A stretch of DNA of 64,000 nt from an uncultured Hoeflea sp. GTDB lineage: Bacteria; Pseudomonadota; Alphaproteobacteria; Rhizobiales; Rhizobiaceae. Position numbers and translations under genes: made by a program. Positions 37,696 to 47,849 of the stretch are shown piece by piece; within the stretch, counting starts at the first letter, position 1, and each line of letters begins with the position of its first letter. The DNA lies in assembly GCF_947501405.1 (NCBI RefSeq), contig NZ_CANMVK010000001.1, forward strand, positions 992,001 to 1,056,000. Reading direction: 5' to 3'. The notes beneath the pieces are model-generated. The model was not told where the DNA came from. It was given only the letters and a program-made list of their open reading frames with translations, and searched no databases.

Positions 37696-40600
37696 CTATG
37701 TCCGGCCGAAGCGGCCGCTGGCATGGGCCAGCATGGTGTAGACCTTGCCGGTGTCGGACGTGAGATACGTCTGGGTCATCATGTTGTCGCGGTCATTGCG
37801 GGCGACATCGCTGAGTAGCTTTTCGAAATCGGCGATGTAGCGATCGACAGCCGAGCGGAACTCCGGCTCGCGGCCGTATTTGTCGCGGATCTCGTCAAAG
37901 GTCTTCTGACCCTTGAGCGTGTAGAGCCTGCGGGTGAAGACATCGCGCTCGCCGCGCTGATAGCGCCGCCACAGATCCACCGAGGCGTCATGGTCGATGG
38001 CGCGGGCGATGTCGACCGACAGCGAGTTGAGCGATTCCACCACATGACGCGGATTGCGCTCGGGCGCGCGCGGGCTGGCTGGGCGGGGAGGGGCTTCCTC
38101 CTCATCACGCGAGGCTGCGCGCAGCAGATCGCTCACCCAACCCTGGCTTTTTGCGGCCGGTGCGGCGGCGTCATGGCCGCCGCGCAAGGACGCGCGCGCA
38201 ACAGGCGCTTCTGCGCGCGGTTGCTGGGCGGGCGCCGGCTCACGGCGAGGCTGAGCAGGTGCAGGACGCGCTGCGACTGCGGCCCGGGCGGGTTCACGCC
38301 GGGGTTCGCTGACCTCCGTGCGATGGCTGGACTGGCCGACGATCTGCGAAAGCTCCTGCAGGGCCTTGATCTGATCGGCAACCGCGCGGCGCATGGCAGC
38401 CGCACTTTCGCGGGTTTCTTCCGGCAGATCGAAGGCGCCGCGCTTGAGCTCGCCACGGGTCTCTTCGAGCTCGCGACGAATGCTTGTCGCCGATTGGCGG
38501 ATTTCGTCGGTGGCGCCGGAGAACCGATTGATGGCGTCTTCAATGGCCTCACGCACGCTTTCGCGCATGGTGCCCGCGGCGGCCTGAGCCCGGTTTTCGG
38601 TGTCCGACATCAGCTTCCCGGCGTTTTCAGTGGCCGAACGCAGGCTGCCTTCCAGACGGCTGGCAGCGCGCTGAGACAGCTCTTCGGCGCCGGTGAACGC
38701 CGTTTCAACGATCCCCTCGAGCGAGCGCATGGTCTCCTCGATCTGCTCGGAGCGGCTGACCAGCCCCACCGAAAGCGATTGCAGCGCTTCGCGGCGCTCA
38801 TCAAGCGTGGAGGCGAGATTGGACTGTGCTGCGCCCAGCAGATCGGAAGCCGAGGCGAGCACCTTGGAATGGTCGTCGAAACGCCCGGCGATCGCGCCGA
38901 CCTGGTTGAGGGTGCGGCTGGAGATATCGGTAAGGCGCTCCACCTTGCCGTCGAGCAGACGGGCCGATCCGGACAGCAGTTCGGCCGCTTTCTCGGTGGA
39001 GGATGAAAACTCACCGGTGGTTTCCTCAAGCCGCGAATTGGCTGCGCCAAGCGTTGAGGCGGCCTTGTCGATGACCTTGGAAATCTCCTGGTTGGAGACG
39101 CCAAGCCGTTCCAGCAACTCGCCGACATTGCCGCTCAAGCTTTGATTGACGGTTTCGAGCGCCGAGAGCGTTTCGCTGGTGCGGTTGGTGATGGCGTTGA
39201 TCAGCGCCGCGTTTTCCGCCCGCAGCCGGTCTGTGGAATTCTGCGTGACCTCGGTCAAGCGGTTGGCGAACTCCTCACCGCTGGCGGCATATTGATCGAC
39301 CAGCGGACGGGCCTGCTCGTCGATGACGCGCGACAGTTCCGCCGACCGGCTGGCCAGCATCGAGTTGAGATCGCGGGTGCGCTCGTCAAGGGTCGAGTGA
39401 ACCTTGGTGGCGCGCACGTCCATGGCCTGTTCGGCCTCCGCCAGCCGTTGCACGATGGCGCTGGCCTTCTCGTCGAGCGCCTCGCCGACGGCGCCTGTAC
39501 GGGTGACCAGCGTTTCGCCGGTTTCGGCAAGGCGGGTGTTGATGGCGTTGGCCTTGGTGTCGAGAGAAGTCAGCAGGGTGTCGGTGGTCTGGTTGATGCG
39601 CCCGGCGATGTCCTGAGTCTTGTCGTCGAGACGCGAAACCAGCGATTCGGCGGTATCGCCGATGCGGTTGGAGATGGCGCCGGTTTCGGCTTCAAGCCGG
39701 GCGGCGAGAGCCGCAGCCTGCTCGGCAAAGCGGGCTTCGCTTGCATCCAGCGCCCCGGAAATAGCGTTGGCCTGCTTGCCGACGGTGTCGCCGACCCGCT
39801 CCACCAGATCGCTAATGCGACCTGCCTCGTCGCGCAGATCGACAGCACCGGCGGAGATGCGGCCGGCAATGCCTTCGGCGTGGGCGGCGAGCGTCGCGGT
39901 GCGCTCCTCGATATGATCGTCGAGACGGCGGGCGAATTCACGTGCCTGCTCGTCCATCCGGCCGGCAAACCCTGAGCCCACGGCGCTCAGCGTTTCGCCT
40001 GCCTTGAGCGCTTCGGCATCAAGTTCGGTGGCGGCGTTGGTGACGGCTTCGCGCAACTTGGCAGCCAGACCAGTCGCTTGACCTTCGATGGTCCGGGAGA
40101 CTGAATCCAGACCCTTGCCGAGCATGTTGTCCATGGTCGACAGCCGCTCATCGATGCGGCCGGCGCCCTTGACAAATGTCTCATCGACCTGGTTGACCGC
40201 GACCTGGGTCATCTCGGAGAACCGGCGGCCCTCGACATCCAGCGTTGCCGACAGCCTGTCGGAAGCCTGGGTCAATCCGGCTTCCAGTGCGTCGGCGCGT
40301 TCGCTTAAGCCCCCGAACAGTGCCTGGGAGCGTTCGCTGAGGCTGGCGTCGATGCGTTCAGCACCGGAGTTCAGCGCGGATTCGAGATCGCTGACCTTGT
40401 TGGCCAGACCAGACACCAGGTCGGAGGATTTTTCCGCCAGGCTTGAATCGATGCGCTCGGCGCCGGCGGTCAGTGCGGTTTCAAGATCGGTGACCTTGCC
40501 GGCGATGCCGGAAACCAGCGCAGAGGATTTTTCGGTGAGGCTGGCGTCAATGCGCTCGGCGCCCAGGGTGAGAGCCTTGTCGATGGCCTCGGTGCGTTCG

Positions 40601-42399
40601 GAAAGGGTGGCCTCGATGCGGCCAGCGACCGCTGACGCGGAGCCTTCCAGACGTTCGGCGCCCGAGCCGAGTGCTGTCTCGATGCGTTCGGCAGTCGAGG
40701 TAGCTGTGGCTTCGATGCGCCCGGCGCCCGCCGCAAGGCTGGTTTCGAGTGCCTGGTTGCGATCGGACAGGGTGGCGCCGATGCGCTCGAGGCTGGCGGC
40801 GAGGATGCCGTCCATGGCGCTGGCGCCGCCGCTTAAGCTTTCGTTGATGCGCGACAGGCTGTCGGTGAGCTTGCCATCCAGACTGCCGGCGCGGCTGTCG
40901 AAAGCGGAGGTGAACTCTGCCACGCGCTCATCGAATGCCCCGGTCAGTTGGCCGATGGAGCTTTGCAGTTTTTCCTCGAAGAAGCCGGAGCGCAGATCGA
41001 GGTCCATCACGGCATCGTCGGCGCTGGCCTTTAACGCCTGGCGGAAGGACGCGCCCTTTTCATCCAGCGACGCGTTGAGCGTCGACAGGGTTTCTTCGAG
41101 CCCAGCCGAGATCGCCTGCTGGCCGACGCCGAGGCTTTCGGAGATTTCGCGGGTGCGGGCGATCAGCGTTTCGTTGAGCTGACGGGCGCGCTCGCCAAGC
41201 GCTGCGTTGAGCTTGTCCGTGTTGGCGTCGAGTGTCGAGGCGCGGGTTTCGAACTCAGAGAGCAGCGCCTTGCCGCGCTGGTTGAGCTGGACGTTGAGCA
41301 TTTCCAGCCGGGTGTCGAACTCTTCCGACAGTTCGCCGCCGGAGGTTTTGAGCGCGGTGATCAGTGCCTCGGTGCGGCCGTTGAGCAGTTCCTCGATGTC
41401 GCGGCTGGTCTCGGCGGTGCGCTCCTGCAAATTGGCAGCGCGGGTGTCCATCAGTTGCGCTACGGCCTCGCCGGAGGTGGAGATACGGTTGGAGATCTCC
41501 TCGCTGGCGTTGGTCAGCTCGTCCTTCAACTGTTCATGGGCGCCGGCGATGGAGGCGCGGACGCGCTCGGCGTGGCTGACGATGGCGTCGCGTTCCGAGC
41601 CAAGTTCCTGAACCAGGCTGCGCACCCGGATTTCATTGTCACTGTAGCTGCGCTCGAGCGCATTGACTTCGGAATGGACCAGGGTTTCGAGTTCGGACGC
41701 GCGGGCGATGGTGCGCTCGATGCCTTCGTTCATGGCCGAGACTTCGCGGCGCACTGCCTGGCCCACGGTGACGATGCGGTCGCCGGCAATGTTTTCAGGC
41801 TCCGCCAGGCGTAGCGCGACTTCGGCCATCGAGCGGGCAGCGGAGCGCATTTCACGGGCGCGCGCCATCATGATCGAGAAGGCGAAGAAGATCAGCACCG
41901 GCACGATGATGGCCACGGCGAAACCGATCGCGGCGGGCATGGCGAGCATGCCCTCGACCGAGCGGATCTGCCAGATCTCGGGTGCATAAAGAAGATTGGC
42001 GAGGCCGAGAACGCCGATTGCCCACAAGATCGAGATGATGGTGGCGTTGCGGATGGCGCCGCGGCTCGAGCGGATTTCGAGCGCGCGCAGCAGGCCGGCG
42101 GTGGTCTTGCGGCTGTCGTCATTGGCGGGTGCCATCGGGCCGGCCGGCGTAAACGGTGGCGGCGGCGTGCGCGGAGCGGTGTTTTCCCCCGGCGCGGCAT
42201 TGGCCGGCGCAACGCCGGGCTCGGAGGTTTGCGCGTTCTTCAGTTCCCGCGCGGCGCTGGACACCTTGTCTTCCAGCTCATCAAGCGAGATGTCGTCGAG
42301 TGCGCCCGCGGCGTCGTCGCCAAGGTCGATCTTTAGAGCATCCTCGAGCGCCTCGAAGGTTTGCTCGTCAATGCTTTTGTCCGCTGGTTTCTTACTCAT
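37696..42399 (-). CDS. Giant apolipoprotein-like coiled-coil protein, growth pole ring (GPR/RgsE) homolog
   Basis: A 1567-residue inner-membrane protein. The acidic N-terminus (about 1-60) is followed by a proline-rich linker, then two hydrophobic segments (about 120-180). About 1150 residues of nearly uninterrupted amphipathic helix follow, with 11-residue periodicity and clear 33-residue repeats. A Pro/Ala/Arg-rich linker (about 1385-1450) precedes a conserved C-terminal domain (WRRYQRGERDVFTRRLYTLKGQ region). This architecture matches Agrobacterium GPR and Sinorhizobium RgsE, which organise unipolar growth. Those are about 2100 residues, so this one is shorter. The ATG at 42399 is chosen over the TTG at 42408. 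Confidence 0.85.
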   Translation of the reverse strand: MSKKPADKSIDEQTFEALEDALKIDLGDDAAGALDDISLDELEDKVSSAARELKNAQTSEPGVAPANAAPGENTAPRTPPPPFTPAGPMAPANDDSRKTTAGLLRALEIRSSRGAIRNATIISILWAIGVLGLANLLYAPEIWQIRSVEGMLAMPAAIGFAVAIIVPVLIFFAFSIMMARAREMRSAARSMAEVALRLAEPENIAGDRIVTVGQAVRREVSAMNEGIERTIARASELETLVHSEVNALERSYSDNEIRVRSLVQELGSERDAIVSHAERVRASIAGAHEQLKDELTNASEEISNRISTSGEAVAQLMDTRAANLQERTAETSRDIEELLNGRTEALITALKTSGGELSEEFDTRLEMLNVQLNQRGKALLSEFETRASTLDANTDKLNAALGERARQLNETLIARTREISESLGVGQQAISAGLEETLSTLNASLDEKGASFRQALKASADDAVMDLDLRSGFFEEKLQSSIGQLTGAFDERVAEFTSAFDSRAGSLDGKLTDSLSRINESLSGGASAMDGILAASLERIGATLSDRNQALETSLAAGAGRIEATATSTAERIETALGSGAERLEGSASAVAGRIEATLSERTEAIDKALTLGAERIDASLTEKSSALVSGIAGKVTDLETALTAGAERIDSSLAEKSSDLVSGLANKVSDLESALNSGAERIDASLSERSQALFGGLSERADALEAGLTQASDRLSATLDVEGRRFSEMTQVAVNQVDETFVKGAGRIDERLSTMDNMLGKGLDSVSRTIEGQATGLAAKLREAVTNAATELDAEALKAGETLSAVGSGFAGRMDEQAREFARRLDDHIEERTATLAAHAEGIAGRISAGAVDLRDEAGRISDLVERVGDTVGKQANAISGALDASEARFAEQAAALAARLEAETGAISNRIGDTAESLVSRLDDKTQDIAGRINQTTDTLLTSLDTKANAINTRLAETGETLVTRTGAVGEALDEKASAIVQRLAEAEQAMDVRATKVHSTLDERTRDLNSMLASRSAELSRVIDEQARPLVDQYAASGEEFANRLTEVTQNSTDRLRAENAALINAITNRTSETLSALETVNQSLSGNVGELLERLGVSNQEISKVIDKAASTLGAANSRLEETTGEFSSSTEKAAELLSGSARLLDGKVERLTDISSRTLNQVGAIAGRFDDHSKVLASASDLLGAAQSNLASTLDERREALQSLSVGLVSRSEQIEETMRSLEGIVETAFTGAEELSQRAASRLEGSLRSATENAGKLMSDTENRAQAAAGTMRESVREAIEDAINRFSGATDEIRQSATSIRRELEETRGELKRGAFDLPEETRESAAAMRRAVADQIKALQELSQIVGQSSHRTEVSEPRREPARAAVAARPAPAQPRREPAPAQQPRAEAPVARASLRGGHDAAAPAAKSQGWVSDLLRAASRDEEEAPPRPASPRAPERNPRHVVESLNSLSVDIARAIDHDASVDLWRRYQRGERDVFTRRLYTLKGQKTFDEIRDKYGREPEFRSAVDRYIADFEKLLSDVARNDRDNMMTQTYLTSDTGKVYTMLAHASGRFGRT
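40267..40563 (-). repeat. Three tandem 33-residue repeats inside the growth-ring protein
   Basis: Three consecutive 99-bp units encode GAERIDASLTEKSSALV..., GAERIDSSLAEKSSDLV... and GAERIDASLSERSQALF..., at about residues 613-711. The 33-residue length is three 11-mers, the apolipoprotein-type helix period. Neighbouring 22-residue units beginning GAGRIEA and GAERLEG show the same origin. Confidence 0.85.
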
Positions 42400-42781
42400 A
42401 CAACTCAAGCCTCGTTACGCGTAAGAGGCCGGACATCGCGCGGCCCGCCAGTGCCGCTGCGCCATTGCCGATTGTATCGGTGCACTATACTTTCTGGTGC
42501 GCCAAGGCCGACAATGGCCGTTACCCGGTCCTCAAACCTACAATCTAGTGCCACAGACCGGCTGGATTAACAAATAAAAGCAAGGGTGGTGGCGACGAGT
42601 CCACCGGTTTTTGCCGTCCGAGTGGCACGCATGGCACGCAAATCGTCAACGAAACGCCACATTTACCGCGCGTTAACCATGCCGCCGGGTTTTTTCATTC
42701 ACCACGTCCGAAATTTTACCAGTTCGTGACGAAGTCATGGGCAGACTTGGCATGACCATGTTCAAGCAAAGGATATCCGCC
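42400..42781. other. Divergent intergenic region between growth-ring and Hpt genes
   Basis: It should hold both promoters. In-frame upstream codons for the Hpt gene exist from 42737. No other gene or clear motif is visible. Confidence 0.5.
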
Positions 42782-43150
42782 ATGGCGGCGCTCAACATCG
42801 CTTTCGAAGCCCCGGAAACCGGACAGCAGCCGCGCCCCTCGGGCGGCCGGCCGGTGGATCTGGTCCATCTGGCGCGCCAGACCGGTGGCGACAAGTCGCT
42901 GGAAGCCGAGGTGCTGGCGCTGTTTGCGCGCCAGGCGCGGCAGGCGGTGGCACAATTGGGCGAACTTGGAACCAAGGCGCGTGCCGAATTGGCGCACAAG
43001 CTTGCCGGTGCTGCCAAGGGGGTGGGCGCTTTCGAAGTGGCGCGGCGCGCCGAGGCGCTGGAAACCAAACCCGCCAGTCCCGCTGCGATAACCGCCTTCA
43101 CCAAGGCCGTGGTCGACGCCGACAGCTTCATCGTCGGGCTGATGCGGTAG
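42782..43150 (+). CDS. Single-domain Hpt (histidine phosphotransfer) protein
   Basis: A 122-residue phosphorelay protein. The phosphoacceptor His lies in ELAHKLAGAAKGVGAFEVA, matching the Hpt pattern HKLxGxA...GA. A four-helix bundle is predicted (helices 40-60, 65-85, 88-98, 105-120). The ATG at 42782 follows an AAGGA site; an upstream ATG at 42737 is possible. The kinase and response regulator partners are not adjacent. It sits beside the growth-ring gene, so a link to polarity is possible but inferred. Its 3' half is duplicated immediately downstream. Confidence 0.8.
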   Translation: MAALNIAFEAPETGQQPRPSGGRPVDLVHLARQTGGDKSLEAEVLALFARQARQAVAQLGELGTKARAELAHKLAGAAKGVGAFEVARRAEALETKPASPAAITAFTKAVVDADSFIVGLMR

Positions 43151-43392
43151 TTTTTCCACGCAAGCCGTCAAAATCATACGAACAAGGCGCGTGCCGAATT
43201 GGCGCACAAGCTTGCCGGTGCTGCCAAGGGGGTGGGTGCTTTCGAAGTGGCGCGGCGCGCCGAGGCGCTGGAAACCAAACCCTCCAGCCCCGCCGCGATC
43301 ACCGCCTTCACCAAGGCCGTGGTCGACGCCGACAGCTTCATCGTCGGGCTGATGCGGTAGTTTTTCCACGCAAGCCGTCAAAATCATACGAA
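42973..43392 (+). repeat. 210-bp direct tandem duplication of the Hpt gene 3' end
   Basis: Unit 1 is 42973-43182 and unit 2 is 43183-43392. They differ at five positions only, all inside coding sequence; the 42 bases after the stop codon are identical. The unit length is divisible by three. Confidence 0.97.
43183..43360 (+). pseudogene. Orphan second copy of the Hpt C-terminal half
   Basis: It repeats the last 58 codons of the Hpt gene, including the phosphoacceptor His, and ends at the same stop. It has no start codon or ribosome site of its own. The frame from the first Hpt stop to this copy is open, so suppression of a single TAG would give a protein with a second Hpt half. Confidence 0.8.
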
Positions 43393-43502
43393 AATGAAAA
43401 ACCATGCTGCGAAGCGCTGTCGCAGCGTGGTTTTCATTCTTGCCACACGTCACTGAGCGTGTATGAAAGCCTCGATTGTCCGTGACCACTACAGAGGCCG
43501 CA

Positions 43503-43823
43503 ATGACCAAGATTTCCATAGTCGCTTTTGACAGCACGCGTTTTGACGTTGACGCCGAGAACGGCTCGACCGTGATGGAAAACGCGATCCGTAACTCCGT
43601 GCCGGGAATTGAGGCCGAGTGCGGCGGCGCCTGCGCCTGTGCGACTTGCCATGTCTATGTCGACGACGCCTGGAGCGAAAAGGTCGGCTCGCCCGAGCCG
43701 ATGGAGGAGGACATGCTCGACTTCGCGTTCGACGTACGGCCGACCTCGCGGCTGTCGTGCCAGATAAAGGTGCGCGATGAGCTTGACGGGCTGGTCGTTC
43801 ACGTGCCCGAGCGGCAGGCCTGA
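43503..43823 (+). CDS. Adrenodoxin-type [2Fe-2S] ferredoxin
   Basis: A 106-residue electron carrier. Cluster ligands are C40, C46 and C49 (pattern C-x5-C-x2-C in [11 protein letters not shown]) and C86 in RLSCQIKV. The sequence ends with PERQA, typical of ferredoxins serving Fe-S assembly or P450-type monooxygenases. The ATG at 43503 is preferred over the GTG at 43476. A ferredoxin-NADP reductase gene follows 27 bases later, making a complete electron-transfer pair. Confidence 0.92.
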   Translation: MTKISIVAFDSTRFDVDAENGSTVMENAIRNSVPGIEAECGGACACATCHVYVDDAWSEKVGSPEPMEEDMLDFAFDVRPTSRLSCQIKVRDELDGLVVHVPERQA

Positions 43824-44876
<1,053 letters not shown>

Positions 44877-45161
44877 ACGCAGTCGCTTAAGGGGTCGGAA
44901 CAAAAAAAGCCCCGCCATCCCGGGCAGGGAGGGCGAGGCGAATTGGGCGCATCGGCGATCAAGCCAGATGAGGGAGGAGCATCAGGCGACTTCCTTGCGC
45001 CGGAAAACTTTGCCGAATCACGATGTCTGTCCCTTAATCCAGACTTAAACACGCCAAGCTTGCGCGAATATTGTGAGGAATTCCCGGTGGAAATTGGGGG
45101 TCGGAACAATACACGCTGAGATGGTCGATATACTTGAGCAGGCTTGAAGAAGTATTCTTGA

Positions 45162-45776
45162 TCAGCCGCCACTGTTGAGTTTTTCGGCTCTGAATTTCAA
45201 CATGCGGCTCATCCGCCGCTCGAAACTGGCGGCCTCGACGCGGTCAAACCGGTCCTGATCGGCGGCATGTTTGGTGATGATGGATTGGGTTTTGGCGTCG
45301 ACCTTGACTTTCATCCGGTCACAGTCGGATTGCGGCCGCAGAGCTTCGAGTTCACGCTCCAGGGTGCGTGCCCATTGACGGGCGATTTCGGCGTGACGTT
45401 CCTCGTGGCGCTTGATGTCGGACGACAATGTGTCCCAAACCAGCGCGGTCTTGACGTCGGCGCGCTTGCGGTTTTTCCAGCGCGGCAGCGTCAGCCTGGT
45501 TTCGAGCTTGACGACCGCATTCTTGACCCTGCATCGGCGTCCTGTGTCTTCATACTGGACAGAGCCGCCCAGGGTGATGCGGGTTGCGCCGGGATGACGC
45601 ATGCCGGTCTCAGAAAGTTGCGGGCCACGGCGCGACAATTCACGCTCGAGTTCCGCCCCGGTTCGACCGCCGATGGTGAAGTAGGAATAGGTCTTCGTGA
45701 TGATCGGGTCGGCTCCGCCGGGCTGGGTGACCAGGCACAGGGTGAACACAAGTAAAGCGCGGCGAAAGGCGTGCAT
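45162..45776 (-). CDS. Secreted DUF922 protein with HExxH motif
   Basis: A 204-residue exported protein. The signal peptide ends near TQPGGAD. The mature domain matches the DUF922 putative Zn-protease family and has H124-E-E-R-H128, a true HExxH motif, within DIKRHEERHAEIARQWA. The ATG at 45776 follows GGAG by six bases. Likely periplasmic. Proteolysis is suggested by motif only. Confidence 0.8.
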   Translation of the reverse strand: MHAFRRALLVFTLCLVTQPGGADPIITKTYSYFTIGGRTGAELERELSRRGPQLSETGMRHPGATRITLGGSVQYEDTGRRCRVKNAVVKLETRLTLPRWKNRKRADVKTALVWDTLSSDIKRHEERHAEIARQWARTLERELEALRPQSDCDRMKVKVDAKTQSIITKHAADQDRFDRVEAASFERRMSRMLKFRAEKLNSGG

Positions 45777-46020
45777 TAAAGTCTCCAATCCCCTAAACCG
45801 CGGCCGATTGCCAGGTGGCGGGGCATGTTGCGCTGACCAGCTACCGGTCAAAACCCGGGTTCGGCGATGTGCCGGTCGCTCTTGCCTTCAGCGCAATGGC
45901 GGCAGACGGCCTCTGAGCGTATTCTTCGCGCCCGATCAGCGCGATACTTGCGCGATGCGGCCCGCTCATGCAACAGCACGCCGTGGCCTAATTGCCGCAT
46001 CAGCAGGGAAACCGTCAAAC

Positions 46021-46899
46021 ATGCAGTCACCACCTTTCACGGTCTTTGAAAGCAGAACGCTGCAGCTGGCCAGAGGCGCAAGCATCGAACTTGGACCGCG
46101 GGCCCGGATCATGGGGATCGTCAATGCGACGCCGGATTCCTTCTCCGATGGCGGTCTGCATGCGGCTGCCGGGGACGCGATAGCGGCGGCAAAGTCCATG
46201 ACCGCCGAGGGCGCGGACATTATCGATATCGGCGGCGAATCCACACGTCCCGGAGCCGAACCGGTCAGCGCGCGGGAAGAACAGCGGCGTATTCTGCCGG
46301 TCATCGAGGCGCTAGCGGGCGCGCCGGGACTGTTGATTTCGGTCGATACCTGGCGTGCAGAAACTGCTGATCTGGCGTTGAGGGCAGGGGCGCATATGGT
46401 CAACGATGTATGGGGGCTGCAACGTGAACCGAAGATTGCCAATGTTGCCGCGCGCCATGGCGCAGGGGTTGCCATCATGCACACGGGCCGTGAGCGGGAT
46501 GTTGATCCCGACCCGGTTCGTGACCAGATTGCCTGGTTCAATGCCTCGCTCGATATCGCACAGGGGGCGGGCATCGAGACCGGCCGGATCCTTCTCGATC
46601 CGGGTTTCGGCTTTGCCAAGAATGCCGATCTCAACATGGAATTGATGGTACGGTTTGCCGAGTTGCACGATCTGGGACTGCCATTGCTTGCGGGAACCTC
46701 GCGCAAACGCTTCATCGGGGCGCTGACCGGTCGCGATGCCGCCGATCGCGACGTCGGGACTACGGCCACCAGTGTGGCGCTGCGGCTCGCGGGTGCCGCG
46801 ATATTCCGGGTTCACAATGTGGGTTTTAACCGAGATGGCCTTGCGGTCGCCGATGCGATGGTCCAAATCAGCCGCAAAAAGGAGCCGGGCCATGGCTGA
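46021..46899 (+). CDS. folP: Dihydropteroate synthase
   Basis: Folate synthesis; joins pterin pyrophosphate to p-aminobenzoate, and is the sulfonamide target. It has 292 residues. The signatures IMGIVNATPDSFSDGG and DIGGESTRPGAEPV are complete, with GTSRKRFIG near the C-terminus. The ATG at 46021 has an AGGGAA site; an alternative ATG at 45955 adds 22 residues. Its end overlaps folB by eight bases. Confidence 0.96.
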   Translation: MQSPPFTVFESRTLQLARGASIELGPRARIMGIVNATPDSFSDGGLHAAAGDAIAAAKSMTAEGADIIDIGGESTRPGAEPVSAREEQRRILPVIEALAGAPGLLISVDTWRAETADLALRAGAHMVNDVWGLQREPKIANVAARHGAGVAIMHTGRERDVDPDPVRDQIAWFNASLDIAQGAGIETGRILLDPGFGFAKNADLNMELMVRFAELHDLGLPLLAGTSRKRFIGALTGRDAADRDVGTTATSVALRLAGAAIFRVHNVGFNRDGLAVADAMVQISRKKEPGHG

Positions 46900-47260
46900 C
46901 AGCTACACCATTCGCCTTGTCAATTGCGCTTTCTTCGCCCGGCATGGCGTTCACGACGAGGAAGAATTCCTCGGACAACGCTTTTTTGTTGATGCCGAGT
47001 TGACGGTGGAACCGGGCGCCGCGCTTGACACCGATTCAATCGAGGGCACGGTGGATTACGGCATCGCATTCAAGGTGATCGAGGAGATCATCACCGGCAA
47101 GCGGCGGTTTCTGATCGAGGCGCTGGCGCTTGAGGTGGCCAAGGCGCTGACCGCCCGGTTTGCCCAGATTCGGATGGCGCGGATTACGGTGCGCAAACCC
47201 AATGCGCCGGTGCCCGGCGTGCTCGATCATGTTGAAGTGGTGGTGGAACATCGTGCCTGA
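46892..47260 (+). CDS. folB: Dihydroneopterin aldolase
   Basis: Converts dihydroneopterin to 6-hydroxymethyl-dihydropterin. It has 122 residues. Typical motifs are FFARHGVHDEEEFLGQRFFVD and the C-terminal VRKPNAPVPGVLDHVEV. The AAGGAG site is seven bases before the ATG. It overlaps folP upstream and folK downstream by eight bases each, giving tight coupling. Confidence 0.95.
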   Translation: MADSYTIRLVNCAFFARHGVHDEEEFLGQRFFVDAELTVEPGAALDTDSIEGTVDYGIAFKVIEEIITGKRRFLIEALALEVAKALTARFAQIRMARITVRKPNAPVPGVLDHVEVVVEHRA

Positions 47261-47831
47261 AGCGCCCGCCAGAGCCGGATCCGCAACCCGGGCCGCAACC
47301 GTCATCGCGGCGATCGGGCTTGGCGGCAATCTCGGCGATCCGCCGAAAACCATGGCGCGGGCGCTCGGCATGCTCGACGCCAGCAATGACGTTGATATTC
47401 GCACCGTATCGCGGCTGTTTCGCACGCCGCCCTGGGGCAAGACCGATCAGGAATGGTTTCACAATGCCTGCGCGCTGGTGGAGACCAGGCTCGATCCCCA
47501 TGAACTGCTCAGGTTGTGCCTGGATATCGAACTCAAGCTCGACCGGGTGCGCTCGGACCGCTGGGGACCGCGCACCATCGATCTTGATGTGTTGCTGCAT
47601 GGTGATTTCCTGTCCGATCACGCGGATCTGACGGTGCCGCATCCGCGGATGACCGAACGGGCCTTCGTGATGGTACCGCTGGCCGATATCGCGCCGCGGG
47701 CGGTGGTCAATCTGCAAAGCATCGCCGACTGGGCGAGCGACGTGGATTCGGAAGGCATCGAGGCGCTGAGCCGCGACGGCAACTGGTGGCGGGACGAGGT
47801 GGCGCCGGCGGCGGCTGAAACCCCGGCTTGA
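47253..47831 (+). CDS. folK: 2-amino-4-hydroxy-6-hydroxymethyldihydropteridine pyrophosphokinase
   Basis: Adds pyrophosphate to hydroxymethyl-dihydropterin. It has 192 residues from the GTG at 47253, the choice that gives the same 8-base overlap as folP-folB. The ATG at 47229 is a longer alternative. Motifs are IGLGGNLGDP, RTPPWGKTDQEWFHNACAL and WGPRTIDLDVLLHGD with the Mg-binding Asp pair, then VPHPRMTERAFVMVPL. The C-terminal tail is longer than in E. coli HPPK. Confidence 0.94.
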   Translation: MPEAPARAGSATRAATVIAAIGLGGNLGDPPKTMARALGMLDASNDVDIRTVSRLFRTPPWGKTDQEWFHNACALVETRLDPHELLRLCLDIELKLDRVRSDRWGPRTIDLDVLLHGDFLSDHADLTVPHPRMTERAFVMVPLADIAPRAVVNLQSIADWASDVDSEGIEALSRDGNWWRDEVAPAAAETPA

Positions 47832-47849
47832 CGCGAAATACGGCTCGGC

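Noticed and set aside
40267-40563. Possible CRISPR-like or satellite array
   Set aside because: The 99-bp units are contiguous coding repeats without spacers and translate into apolipoprotein-type helices.
40088-41182. Serine/arginine-rich plus-strand open frame opposite the growth-ring gene
   Set aside because: Mirror of the helical repeats on the minus strand; composition bias only.
42737-42781. Longer N-terminus of the Hpt protein from the ATG at 42737
   Set aside because: The ATG at 42782 has a proper AAGGA site and the extra 15 residues have no family support; kept only as an alternative.
42716-43537. Minus-strand open frame containing the duplicated block twice
   Set aside because: It reads through both repeat units only because 210 is divisible by three; the Hpt gene on the plus strand explains the sequence.
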